From contig NZ_FRDN01000005.1 in NCBI RefSeq assembly GCF_900143285.1, positions 1-32,544 on the forward strand: a stretch of DNA of 32,544 nucleotides, written 5' to 3'. The translations under genes and the position numbers were made by a program. Below are positions 22,865 to 32,544 of the stretch, piece after piece. Under the pieces are notes generated by a model, which saw only the letters and a program-made list of their open reading frames with translations, was not told the origin of the DNA and did no database searches. This stretch comes from Desulfitobacterium chlororespirans DSM 11544 (lineage in GTDB: Bacteria; Bacillota; Desulfitobacteriia; Desulfitobacteriales; Desulfitobacteriaceae). Each line of letters starts with the position of its first letter. Within the stretch, counting starts at the first letter, position 1.

Positions 22865-24028
22865 ATGGGCCGGTGGGTAAGACGTCTGATGCTGGACGAT
22901 CTTTTTGCCATAGGGCGGAATGAACATTGGTTTGCCCATATGGCAAAAAGGGGATTGCATCTTCGAAAATTCGGCAGAACCTTTGCCTACTTTGAACAGG
23001 GAGAGTCACGAGAGACCCGGTATCGCATCGAGTATCTTCAGGAAGAACCTGCCCCGGAGCAATTGGAAGTGTATCGGGAGTGCGGTTGGAATCTGGCGGC
23101 CCGCAGCGGTAAGTTTTATGTTTTTGCGGCGGAGGAAGCCTGGGCTGTGGAATTGCATACCGATCCCATTGAACAGGGCTTTGCCTTGGCGGAATTGAAC
23201 AAGCGGATGAAACTCAATGTGGTGATCATAACTGTTGCGGTCTTGTTGATCATTGGTATGATATCCAGCATCTACTTCCTGAATAATCAGCCTTATCTTA
23301 CTATGGTCAGAGGCAATTTTATACAACAAATACTGCTTGTTGTTGTTGAAATCTACCTGTGTTTTACGGTAATCCGCAATTATCTGGCCGTTCGCCGCTT
23401 GAGAACATCTCTGCTTCAGGGAAACCCCATTGACCATAAGGAGGACTTCGCCAGAGCCCGGCGACTTAGTGCCATGGTTTTTGTATTGATTATACCTCTT
23501 GCTTTAGGGACAATTGTGCTGCCTTTTGTAGAGATTGCTAAACGGGATACCTATACTCTCCCGGAGAGTATAGTGGACTTGCCTATGATTCGCTTAGCGG
23601 AAATCGAACAGAACCCTAAGTTGGAGCGCGAGTCCAGTTATTATGAGGAGTTGGATTTCTTAAATCGAGTGGAATATGACTGGAGCTTTCTGGCCCCTGT
23701 TCAATATGAAATTCACGAACATGGTGTGATCAGAGGTGAACGCTGGGAAGACGGCAGTGGAGAGTATTCTCCCAGTGTAACCACCCGGTATTATCAATTA
23801 GCCTATAGGGGCATGGCTGCCAAACTTATGGAGGATTTGATCGAACGGTATGTTGAGCCCTATGAAGATGAGGAATTACGCTGGATTGATACTACCGATC
23901 TTGATGCAATGGTTGTGGTCGGAAACCAAATCTTCGGCACCTTAGGCAATCAAGTCATTCATATTCGCTATTATGGCCATGAAGCCATAGATAAGATGAT
24001 TCCCCTGGTTGAGCAAGTCTTGCATTGA
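22865..24028 (+). CDS. DUF2812 membrane protein
   Basis: 387 residues, ATG at 22865 right after the padR stop, with GGAGGGGG upstream. The N-terminal ~115 residues (DDLFAIGRNEHWFAHMAKRG, RYRIEYLQEE, ECGWNLAARSGKFYVF) are the DUF2812 domain; then come two hydrophobic pairs at about 118-140, 150-170 and 200-230, and a C-terminal extracytoplasmic or cytoplasmic domain of about 150 residues (RYYQLAYRGMAAKLMEDLI). DUF2812 proteins are regularly encoded after PadR repressors; function unknown, possibly membrane stress or drug response. The conserved pairing is known, the role is inference. Confidence 0.85.
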   Translation: MGRWVRRLMLDDLFAIGRNEHWFAHMAKRGLHLRKFGRTFAYFEQGESRETRYRIEYLQEEPAPEQLEVYRECGWNLAARSGKFYVFAAEEAWAVELHTDPIEQGFALAELNKRMKLNVVIITVAVLLIIGMISSIYFLNNQPYLTMVRGNFIQQILLVVVEIYLCFTVIRNYLAVRRLRTSLLQGNPIDHKEDFARARRLSAMVFVLIIPLALGTIVLPFVEIAKRDTYTLPESIVDLPMIRLAEIEQNPKLERESSYYEELDFLNRVEYDWSFLAPVQYEIHEHGVIRGERWEDGSGEYSPSVTTRYYQLAYRGMAAKLMEDLIERYVEPYEDEELRWIDTTDLDAMVVVGNQIFGTLGNQVIHIRYYGHEAIDKMIPLVEQVLH

Positions 24029-24085
24029 ACGAGGCTTCTTTCAGTGATAATATGGCTTTGCCCTTGGGAGCTTTCTGTTTCAACT

Positions 24086-24120
24086 GGGGCTAAATTCGTA
24101 ATTGATTACGAATTAGCCCC
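24086..24120. repeat. Strong hairpin after the DUF2812 gene
   Basis: A 16-bp stem, GGGGCTAA(A)TTCGTAAT / ATTACGAATTAGCCCC, with one bulged A and a two-base gap. No T-run follows on either strand, so it is not a standard terminator; it may be an mRNA 3' end, an operator or a small mobile-element-like hairpin. Confidence 0.6.
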
Positions 24121-24137
24121 GGTTGGTGATACCTGAA

Positions 24138-24170
24138 AAAGAGGACTGTCTGGCTGGGACAGTCCTCTTT
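24138..24170 (-). terminator. Terminator of ilvA
   Basis: Perfect 13-bp stem AAAGAGGACTGTC / GACAGTCCTCTTT with a 7-base loop; on the minus strand it is followed by TTTTTCAGG (the stem T's plus two). It also lies just after the DUF2812 gene and may stop it on the plus strand, where a T-run is weaker. Confidence 0.75.
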
Positions 24171-24212
24171 CGCTAAAAGCTTTATAAAGCTTTGTTTTAG
24201 GAGCAGATTCTG

Positions 24213-25460
24213 CTAGATGAGCAATCCGAACAGTTCGGGATTATCGTTGATGCGCGTATATTGGAAGCCCTTCTTATCCATGCGTTCAATCAAGGGCTGG
24301 TAGTCTTCTTTACGGGATAGCTCAATACCAATCAGTGTGGGGCCTTTTTCCTTATTGTTGGATTTGGTGTACTCAAAGCGGGCAATATCATCGTTGGGTC
24401 CCAAAACTTCCCCCACAAATTCCTTCAAGGCGCCGGGGCGCTGAGGGAAGTTGACGATGAAATAATGTTTAAGGCCCTGATCGAATAAGGAGCGTTCCTT
24501 GATTTCAGGGGTTCTTTCAATATCGTTATTGCCGCCGCTGATGATGCAGACGACATTTTTGCCTTTGATCTTATCTTTATAGGTCTCCAGAGCAGCGATG
24601 GAAAGTGCGCCCGCCGGTTCAACCACAATAGCACTGTCATTATACATTTCCAGGATGGTGGTGCAGACCTTTCCTTCAGTGACCGCGATGACATCGTCGA
24701 GAACCTCCCGGCAGATGGCAAAGGTGAGATCTCCGACTCGTTTTACCGCAGTACCATCCACAAATCCGTCGATGTGGGGCAAGGTGACTATTTCACCTTG
24801 AATGAAAGCTTCCTTCATGGAAGCGGCACCGGTGGCTTCCACGCCGATGACCTGGGTTTGGGGACTTAAGCTTTTCATGGCAATACCCACACCGGACATG
24901 AGGCCGCCACCGCCGATACCACCCAGAATATAGTCAACAGGAGCTTCCATATCATTAAGAATCTCCATGGCAATGGTACCCTGACCGGCAATGACTAAAG
25001 GATCATCAAAAGGATGGACGAAGGTCTTATTCGCTTCCTCACAATGAGCTTTTGCTTTATTGAAGGCATCGTCGAAGGTATCGCCGATCTGTATCACTTC
25101 CACAAAGTCTCCGCCAAACCGCTTAATGGAAGAGATTTTTTGCTTTGGTGTCGTCGAAGGTACATAGATGCTGCCTTTAATACCCAGAGCTTTGCAGGAA
25201 TAAGCAACACCTTGGGCATGATTACCAGCACTGGCACAAACGACACCACTGCTGAGCCGTTCTGAGGGAATACTATGAACCATATTATAAGCTCCGCGCA
25301 GCTTGAAGGAACGAACCACCTGGAGATCTTCCCGTTTTAAGAAAATATTACATTGGTATTTCTCGGAAAGAAGGTCATGACGGTGCAAAGGTGTTTTATT
25401 GATAACCCCTTTTAAGGTTTGACCGGCTCTGAGAATATCCTCTAGGACGACTTTTCCCAT
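24213..25460 (-). CDS. ilvA: Threonine ammonia-lyase (threonine deaminase)
   Basis: 415 residues, ATG at 25460. Converts threonine to 2-oxobutanoate and ammonia, the first step to isoleucine. The PLP Lys53 lies in SFKLRGAYN; VCASAGNHAQGVAYSCKALG and the phosphate loop GGIGGGGLMSGVGIAMK follow, plus IISGGNNDIE. The C-terminal ~85 residues (LKHYFIVNFPQRPGALKEF ... GIELSRKEDYQPLIERMD) form a single ACT-like domain, so this is the shorter form with one regulatory domain. The upstream ribosome site (GGAAAGGGG) is unusually far, about 12 bases. Monocistronic, with a good promoter and a hairpin in the leader. Confidence 0.94.
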   Translation of the reverse strand: MGKVVLEDILRAGQTLKGVINKTPLHRHDLLSEKYQCNIFLKREDLQVVRSFKLRGAYNMVHSIPSERLSSGVVCASAGNHAQGVAYSCKALGIKGSIYVPSTTPKQKISSIKRFGGDFVEVIQIGDTFDDAFNKAKAHCEEANKTFVHPFDDPLVIAGQGTIAMEILNDMEAPVDYILGGIGGGGLMSGVGIAMKSLSPQTQVIGVEATGAASMKEAFIQGEIVTLPHIDGFVDGTAVKRVGDLTFAICREVLDDVIAVTEGKVCTTILEMYNDSAIVVEPAGALSIAALETYKDKIKGKNVVCIISGGNNDIERTPEIKERSLFDQGLKHYFIVNFPQRPGALKEFVGEVLGPNDDIARFEYTKSNNKEKGPTLIGIELSRKEDYQPLIERMDKKGFQYTRINDNPELFGLLI

Positions 25461-25537
25461 ATAAAAATTTTACCCCTTTCCACATTCCCGCAGTATCGTT
25501 GCACACCACCGATAAAGTATAGAATAGATAAAGCTAT

Positions 25538-25579
25538 TATCATTCAGAGGATATCTTCGGGTGATATCTGGAGATGATA
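25538..25579 (-). promoter_or_regulatory. Inverted repeat in the ilvA leader
   Basis: Core GATATC, 7 bases, GATATC with outer arms TATCAT/ATGATA; an interrupted hairpin of about 42 bases. It lies between the ilvA promoter and the ATG, about 80 bases before the start. No T-run follows and no T-box consensus is present nearby, so it might be a repressor site or an RNA element. Confidence 0.45.
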
Positions 25580-25635
25580 GTATCTTATGAGAGAAATGGT
25601 TTACATAAGATGTTATATAATAGATTATTTTATTA

Positions 25636-25664
25636 ATATTACTCTTGCTTTTGCCCTGAGTCAA
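25636..25664 (-). promoter_or_regulatory. Sigma-A promoter of ilvA
   Basis: TTGACT (25664-25659), exactly 17 bases, TAATAT (25641-25636) on the minus strand. A transcript would start near 25628, leaving a leader of about 168 bases. The rest of the 385-base spacer 25461-25845 holds only a small hairpin (CCTGA...TCAGG near 25671-25687) and no supportable gene. Confidence 0.7.
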
Positions 25665-25845
25665 CCTTATCCTGACTTAAAATCAGGTCCAAACTACAAA
25701 GCATAGCGGAAATATGCTACAATTTATTTAGGATAGTATTGGACTTGTCATTGGGAATTCTGGACTATGTGTTTCAGCATGAAGTCCTGATAGTAAAAAT
25801 CTTTGGAAGCAAGTGATTCGAAACGACTAAAGAGGAGGGTTTGGT

Positions 25846-26169
25846 ATGCCTTGGTTATATCGAATTGTATGGTCCCTGGCGATCATTTTTTTCATTCTGG
25901 CTGTTGTCGTTTTTTCTATCTGGGCAGTGCTTATTGGTGCTGTGGTCTACGCCCTTTATCGTGTTTATCTCTATTTTGCACAGAAGAAAGGCATAGGTTA
26001 TGGCAAGGCCGGGCAAAGTCAGCGTGTGCATTTTAAAGTCTATACCAATTATAAAGGTCCCGGCCAACCCGGAGGCCAGCATACTCCGCGGGGTTTCACC
26101 AATGGAGAGGTTATTGATATGCCGGTTGAGGAAGTTACGGATTCGCGGAACTCTTTCCCGAAAGAATAG
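25846..26169 (+). CDS. Small membrane protein with a polar tail, unknown
   Basis: 107 residues, ATG at 25846 with AGAGGAGGG upstream. One long or two short hydrophobic segments in residues 5-43 (RIVWSLAIIFFILAVVVFSI, then AVLIGAVVYALYRVYLYF), followed by a basic, Gly/Pro-rich tail (GIGYGKAGQSQRV, YKGPGQPGGQHTPRGF) and an acidic end. No recognised domain. It stands before the two-component genes with a 122-base gap and may or may not share their transcript. Confidence 0.65.
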   Translation: MPWLYRIVWSLAIIFFILAVVVFSIWAVLIGAVVYALYRVYLYFAQKKGIGYGKAGQSQRVHFKVYTNYKGPGQPGGQHTPRGFTNGEVIDMPVEEVTDSRNSFPKE

Positions 26170-26291
26170 TTGCTTAAGATGAAAGTTAGGCTAAGGTTTT
26201 CAGCTAATTTTCAGTCAGCCCTCAGACCCATTTCAACGGGGCAGTAGATAATGAGAAGAGAACGATTTCGCCTTTAAAGGGGAGATACTCC

Positions 26292-26975
26292 ATGCAAAAA
26301 TTGAAAGGAATAAAAATCCTGATTATTGATGATGAACCGAATATTCTGGAGTTCCTGGAGATGGGACTGCTGAACGAGGGCTTTGAGGTGCAGACGGCGG
26401 TTGATGGGATGACAGGAGTTACTTTGGCCAAGCAATTCCATCCCCATCTTGTGATTCTGGATATTATGATGCCGGGAATGGATGGCTTTGAGGTCTGCCG
26501 GATGCTGAAGAAGAGTGAGAATGTGTCCATTATTATGCTGACCGCTAAGGATGAAGTGGAGGACCGGGTCAAGGGTTTAACCACCGGCGCCGATGATTAT
26601 ATGGCTAAGCCCTTTAGTTTTGAGGAACTCCTTGCCCGCATTCACGCCCGTATCCGCAATCAATTCCCCACCCTTTTAGGAGAAGTGGTGATGGGTCCCT
26701 TTCGTTTGGACGATCGCCGCAAAGAGATCCAGTTTCAGGATAAGGTTCTGGAGCTTTCCCCTACAGAGTATGAATTGCTCAAATTTTTGATTCTTAATCA
26801 GGGGCTGGTTTTGAGTAAGACGATGATTTTAGATAAAGTGTGGGGATATGATTTTGCCGGGGATGATAATATCGTGGAGGTCTACATTCGCTCCTTGAGA
26901 GAAAAACTGGGGGATAAGGAGCACCGGCTGATTCGTACACTGCGGGGCTCCGGGTATCGGATGGACCTGATATGA
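26292..26975 (+). CDS. OmpR/PhoB-type response regulator
   Basis: 227 residues, ATG at 26292 with AAAGGGGAG upstream. Receiver domain with Asp13-Asp14, phospho-acceptor Asp57 (LVILDIMMPGMDG), Thr in IIMLTAKDE and Lys in MAKPFSFEEL, so a complete phosphorylation site. C-terminal winged helix (about 130-225) with ELSPTEYELLKFLILNQGLV, LDKVWGYDF, VEVYIRSLREKLGD and IRTLRGSGYRM. It should bind DNA on phosphorylation by the kinase encoded next, which overlaps it by 4 bases (ATGA). Confidence 0.94.
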   Translation: MQKLKGIKILIIDDEPNILEFLEMGLLNEGFEVQTAVDGMTGVTLAKQFHPHLVILDIMMPGMDGFEVCRMLKKSENVSIIMLTAKDEVEDRVKGLTTGADDYMAKPFSFEELLARIHARIRNQFPTLLGEVVMGPFRLDDRRKEIQFQDKVLELSPTEYELLKFLILNQGLVLSKTMILDKVWGYDFAGDDNIVEVYIRSLREKLGDKEHRLIRTLRGSGYRMDLI

Positions 26976-28480
26976 AGAAGGTAGCCTCTATACACAAGAT
27001 CGTAACCCCCAACTCCTTGAGGTTTCAGCTGCTCTCCCGTTCTTTATTTTTTTTGGCTATTATCTTATTGCTGATCGGGATCTTTCAGTACGTTTTTTTG
27101 AAGGACTTTATTCTCGGCAGCACTGCGGCAAGCATTCGTTCCCAAATTGCGTCGGTTCCCCGGGACACTTGGACGCAAATGCTGCTTTATGCGGAGATCA
27201 ATGCCAAATTCAATCTGGATAAAGAGATAGTAGAGCTGGTACCCGGTAAGACTCAGGAGGGTCCTCCCAACCGTATTCCCATCAACCTGATGGATTCTAC
27301 GATTGCTTTTGTGGATTTGAATGGTAACGCGACCAGTCTATCCAATGCCGTTAATCGGTCAGGGACCCCACCGCTCCTTAGTGCCGACCAATATCAACAA
27401 GCCTTAAATCCATCGGAATCGCCGAGATTTTGGGTAGTGAACTCTGAGGGGACGGAATTGCTGGTGGTTCTTCATCCCTTGGAACTGCGCGGTTATCTGG
27501 TCGGTTTTATTCAGGTTAGCCTTAGTACCCAGTTTGTTCAAGATGTTTTGTTCCGGCAGTTGTCTATATTTATGCTCCTTTCTGTGCTTGCCCTTGTGGG
27601 AGGATTGGTGGCTTACCAAGCGGTTATCAAAAAAACTCTGGTTCCTTTGTCCAATATCGTTCATACCATGGAGAATATGGATGCGGGGAATCTTAACGAA
27701 CGCCTCCCGGTGGAACAAGGTCAAAAAGAGATTGATACTCTGGCCGTATCTCTCAATGGGATGCTGGAGCGGCTGGAGTCCTCTTTTACAGCAGAAAAGG
27801 AGGCCAAAGAACAGATGCGGCGTTTTGTAGCCGATGCCTCCCATGAACTGCGGACCCCCCTTACGTCTATCCATGGCTTCCTGGAGGTTCTGCTGCGGGG
27901 AGCGATGAATCAACCGGATAAGCTGCAGAAGTCCTTAACCAGTATGTATGCGGAATCGGAGCGCATGAAAAAGCTTATTCAGGATCTATTGCTTTTGGCT
28001 AAATTGGATCGTTCTCCTCATCTTGAAAAGTCGGAAAAGGATCTTGGGGTACTGATACTGGAGATGGAGCCCCAACTGCGTATGCTGGCTGAAGAAAGGG
28101 AGATTCAATTGGATTTGGCCCCTGAGGAATTGGTCCCCATCGATGTGGATAAGATGAAACAAGTTATTCTTAACCTTTTCCATAATGCGGTCCAGCATAC
28201 GGACCCGGATAAGGGGTTGATTCAAATCAGCTTAAAATCTGAGGTTTCCGGGGTTGAATTGACGGTCCAGGACAACGGACCAGGAATTCCTGAGGAGCAT
28301 TTACCCCATCTCTTTGAGAGATTCTACCGCAGCGATTCTTCCCGGACCCGGAAATATGGGGGAGCCGGACTGGGTCTAGCTATTACTCACTCTCTGGTAG
28401 AGCTTCACGGCGGAACCCTTCGCGTTGAAAGTAAAGTAGGCGAAGGAAGCCGCTTTATCGTCGGACTACCAAAAGTATAA
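26972..28480 (+). CDS. Sensor histidine kinase (HAMP, HisKA, HATPase)
   Basis: 502 residues, ATG at 26972 overlapping the regulator stop. Hydrophobic helix at about 23-45, extracytoplasmic sensor loop of about 145 residues (46-190), second helix at about 196-216, HAMP at 217-270 (KKTLVPLSNIVHTMENMDAG), HisKA with His291 (ADASHELRTPLTSI), then N box VILNLFHNAVQHT, G1 VQDNGPGIP, F box HLFERFYRSD and G2 GGAGLGLAI. All catalytic motifs intact. The sensed signal is unknown. A polar, Pro/Gly-rich loop suggests an extracytoplasmic cue. Confidence 0.94.
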   Translation: MKKVASIHKIVTPNSLRFQLLSRSLFFLAIILLLIGIFQYVFLKDFILGSTAASIRSQIASVPRDTWTQMLLYAEINAKFNLDKEIVELVPGKTQEGPPNRIPINLMDSTIAFVDLNGNATSLSNAVNRSGTPPLLSADQYQQALNPSESPRFWVVNSEGTELLVVLHPLELRGYLVGFIQVSLSTQFVQDVLFRQLSIFMLLSVLALVGGLVAYQAVIKKTLVPLSNIVHTMENMDAGNLNERLPVEQGQKEIDTLAVSLNGMLERLESSFTAEKEAKEQMRRFVADASHELRTPLTSIHGFLEVLLRGAMNQPDKLQKSLTSMYAESERMKKLIQDLLLLAKLDRSPHLEKSEKDLGVLILEMEPQLRMLAEEREIQLDLAPEELVPIDVDKMKQVILNLFHNAVQHTDPDKGLIQISLKSEVSGVELTVQDNGPGIPEEHLPHLFERFYRSDSSRTRKYGGAGLGLAITHSLVELHGGTLRVESKVGEGSRFIVGLPKV

Positions 28481-28570
28481 AATTACTTCAGATGGAGTTT
28501 TTGTTTTACCTGAAGTTTGGTTGGCTTATCCTCACAGAAGGTGAAAAGGAAAGGAATAGCCTGTTAAATT

Positions 28571-28610
28571 ACGCAAAGTGTCGTGACTATGTCACGGCAT
28601 TTTTTGCGTA
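28571..28610 (+). terminator. Terminator between the kinase and the collagen-like array
   Basis: TGTCGTGAC / GTCACGGCA (28579-28587 and 28591-28599, one G-T pair) with a 3-base loop and six T's, extended by ACGCAAA and TTTGCGT arms. A close relative recurs at 31938-31957 after the second collagen-like gene. The spacer 28481-28805 otherwise holds only the conserved box at 28673-28730; a weak hairpin (CTTCAG ... CTGAAG) lies at about 28487-28516. Confidence 0.75.
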
Positions 28611-28672
28611 TCACAGAACTTAAGAGGCATAACTGCTTTCTTATGGTCAGGATAAAAGTAATAAAAGTAACT

Positions 28673-28730
28673 TTTTTGGCGATAAGAGTCACATATAGAG
28701 GACAAGAGTAATAATATAGAATGAGATGAA
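28673..28730 (+). promoter_or_regulatory. Conserved upstream box of collagen-like gene 1
   Basis: Copy 1 of a ~50-bp box found before all three collagen-like genes: GGCGATAAGAGTCAC, then GGACAAGAGTAAT, then ATATAGAATG. The last part looks like a -10 region (TATAGAATG); no sigma-A -35 sits 17 bases upstream, so a sporulation sigma factor is possible. It ends about 75 bases before the start codon. Confidence 0.55.
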
Positions 28731-28805
28731 AATGAGTGATTAATATAATCTTTCAACTTCAAGAGCTTAATGAGTGAACTGCTGAATAAAGAAGGAGATG
28801 TTAAG

Positions 28806-30350
<1,545 letters not shown>

Positions 30351-30456
30351 ATGAGTCCGGCTTCAACGCAAGCATAAGCGCTCTGCTCCTAAGCGGAGAG
30401 CTCTGAGTTCCCGCCCTCTTTTTACTGTGATGCGTTTCGCCTGATTTTATTCGTAC

Positions 30457-30489
30457 GAGAACATTCCTTTGCGGGTATGTTCTCTTTTT
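30457..30489 (+). terminator. Terminator after collagen-like gene 1
   Basis: GAGAACAT / ATGTTCTC, 12-base loop, then TTTTT. A second small hairpin (CTCTGCT / AGCGGAG) lies near 30389-30406. Together they separate genes 1 and 2. Confidence 0.8.
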
Positions 30490-30497
30490 CTGGGGTA

Positions 30498-30550
30498 TTT
30501 TTGCGATAAGAGTCACCTATGGAGGACAAGAGTAATAGTATAGAGTGAAA
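30498..30550 (+). promoter_or_regulatory. Conserved upstream box of collagen-like gene 2
   Basis: Copy 2: GCGATAAGAGTCACCTATGG, GGACAAGAGTAATAG, TATAGAGTG, starting 9 bases after the gene 1 terminator. Almost identical to the copy at 28673. Confidence 0.6.
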
Positions 30551-30628
30551 TGGAAATGAAGGGATTGATATAAATTTTTAACTTCAAAGAGCTCAACGAG
30601 TGAATAGTGGAAAGAAGGAGATATCAAA

Positions 30629-31906
<1,278 letters not shown>

Positions 31907-31937
31907 TGTAATTGCTCCGTGAAAATACTCACAGAGT

Positions 31938-31962
31938 GCCGTGATTCAAGTCACGGCCTTTT
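31938..31962 (+). terminator. Terminator after collagen-like gene 2
   Basis: GCCGTGA / TCACGGC with a 6-base loop and CTTTTG tail; similar in core sequence to the terminator at 28571-28610, suggesting a duplicated module boundary. Confidence 0.65.
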
Positions 31963-32022
31963 GTGTATCAGAGGAACAAGCTTGGAAAGGTTATCCTATA
32001 CATAATATGGAGATATGAAATG

Positions 32023-32073
32023 GTATTTTGGCGAAAAGAGTCACCTATGGCGGACAAGAGAAATAGTATAAAA
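32023..32073 (+). promoter_or_regulatory. Conserved upstream box of collagen-like gene 3
   Basis: Copy 3: GGCGAAAAGAGTCACCTATG, GGACAAGAGAAATAG, TATAAAATA. More divergent than copies 1 and 2 but colinear. The TATAAAATA part matches the CATAnnnTA shape of late-sporulation promoters except for its first base. Confidence 0.55.
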
Positions 32074-32119
32074 TAGAGCCCAATGATTGGGATAATAAAA
32101 AGAAGAAGGAGATGTCAGG

Positions 32120-32544
32120 ATGGCAGAGTTAACTACCGGCTTGATAGATAATTTTCCGGTTGCCGGGGTGCGTCCCTCAGTATCGGTAGCTATTGAAATC
32201 ACCAACGATGGTGACTCCATGGAGACAGTTGAAATAACAGGTTATTATGTCAACGGGTCTTTAAAAGAAATATATGTTTTAGAAGCAAACAATCTTAATC
32301 CGAATGAGGCTATAATCAAGGAGTATTTCGCAGATTTAGATTCTTTTGAATTTGTATTCTCTACAAGTTCTGAAACTGTAGTTATATCTGTATGGGGCAA
32401 GGATACTGAAGGGGCTTTGGTGGCGGCCCATCGGGTACTCCCCGCCGAGTTGGATTCACTGGAACCGGTAATGGGGTCCACAGGAGCGACCGGAGCAACA
32501 GGATCCACAGGAGCGACCGGCGTAACAGGGTCCACAGGAGCGAC
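32120..32544 (+). CDS. Collagen-like surface protein 3, N-terminal part (runs off the window)
   Basis: ATG at 32120 with AGAAGGAG upstream; open to the window edge (141 codons). It starts [20 protein letters not shown], so the same N-terminal domain with more changes (for example VALRIT becomes VAIEIT, and VDAHRVL becomes VAAHRVL). At 32474 a collagen tract begins with a GST/GAT/GVT pattern, unlike the GAT/GET pattern of genes 1 and 2. The C-terminal domain is outside the window. Confidence 0.85.
   Translation, partial: MAELTTGLIDNFPVAGVRPSVSVAIEITNDGDSMETVEITGYYVNGSLKEIYVLEANNLNPNEAIIKEYFADLDSFEFVFSTSSETVVISVWGKDTEGALVAAHRVLPAELDSLEPVMGSTGATGATGSTGATGVTGSTGA
32474..32544 (+). repeat. Start of the collagen tract of gene 3
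   Basis: Seven complete triplets plus part of the next one are visible, [21 protein letters not shown]; the DNA unit here is an 18-bp GGATCCACAGGAGCGACC-type repeat, not the 27-bp unit of genes 1 and 2. Confidence 0.85.

Noticed and set aside
25461-25640. T-box riboswitch before ilvA
   Set aside because: A short GGTGG and a GCGGG exist, but the AGGGTGGNACCGCG core and a terminator/antiterminator pair are absent by eye; left as a test for a model search.

Overview
The window looks like a piece of chromosome from a low- to mid-GC, spore-forming, anaerobic Firmicute of the Peptococcaceae type. Desulfitobacterium is my best guess, by inference and not proven by any marker here. The reasons are the [FeFe] hydrogenase of the ferredoxin-rich type, a GS-I glutamine synthetase paired with an ANTAR protein, an ECF biotin transporter, frequent TTG/GTG starts with strong GGAGG sites, and large BclA-like collagen repeat proteins typical of spore surfaces. 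There are no rRNA, tRNA or CRISPR features.

Layout. 1-310: end of an IS21-family element (istA start on the minus strand, two 22-bp terminal repeats) abutting a GNAT gene that seems to have lost its 5' end. 741-9646: an accessory stretch of small secreted, lipo- and membrane proteins, almost all on the plus strand, with a methyltransferase, a MoaE-like protein, an EFR1-type flavodoxin/ferredoxin membrane protein, a C39-like cysteine protease and a Nudix hydrolase. It includes one gene apparently broken in an A-run (7320-7648). 9697-11298: large conserved-looking membrane protein of unknown role, sharing a bidirectional terminator with asnB.

11428-17010 is a nitrogen/redox block: asnB (minus) diverges from glnA and an ANTAR regulator (plus), and a group-B-like [FeFe] hydrogenase (minus) converges on them. 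The glnA leader carries a sigma-A-like promoter, two candidate hexaloop hairpins (AxxGxx loops) and an overlapping intrinsic terminator. This is the architecture of ANTAR-controlled antitermination, and the ANTAR protein is the very next gene. Its receiver domain has lost the phosphorylation site, and the glutamine synthetase lacks the Arg that mediates glutamine feedback in Bacillus GS.

17825-20854 is a biotin uptake unit: bioY (minus) and a fused double ATPase plus EcfT (plus) diverge around a BirA-type inverted repeat. 21009-24028 holds a SurA-like lipoprotein, a Uma2 nuclease-fold protein and a PadR/DUF2812 operon with a palindromic operator. 24213-25460 is ilvA (minus) with a clear promoter and a leader hairpin. 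25846-28480 is a small membrane protein and an OmpR-type two-component pair.

28571-32544 is a tandem array of three collagen-like genes, the last cut by the window edge. Each has the same ~120-residue N-terminal domain, the same ~50-bp upstream box, a threonine-rich Gly-X-Thr repeat tract of different length, and (where visible) a different C-terminal domain. The array and the glnA/ANTAR leader are the most interesting parts of the window.
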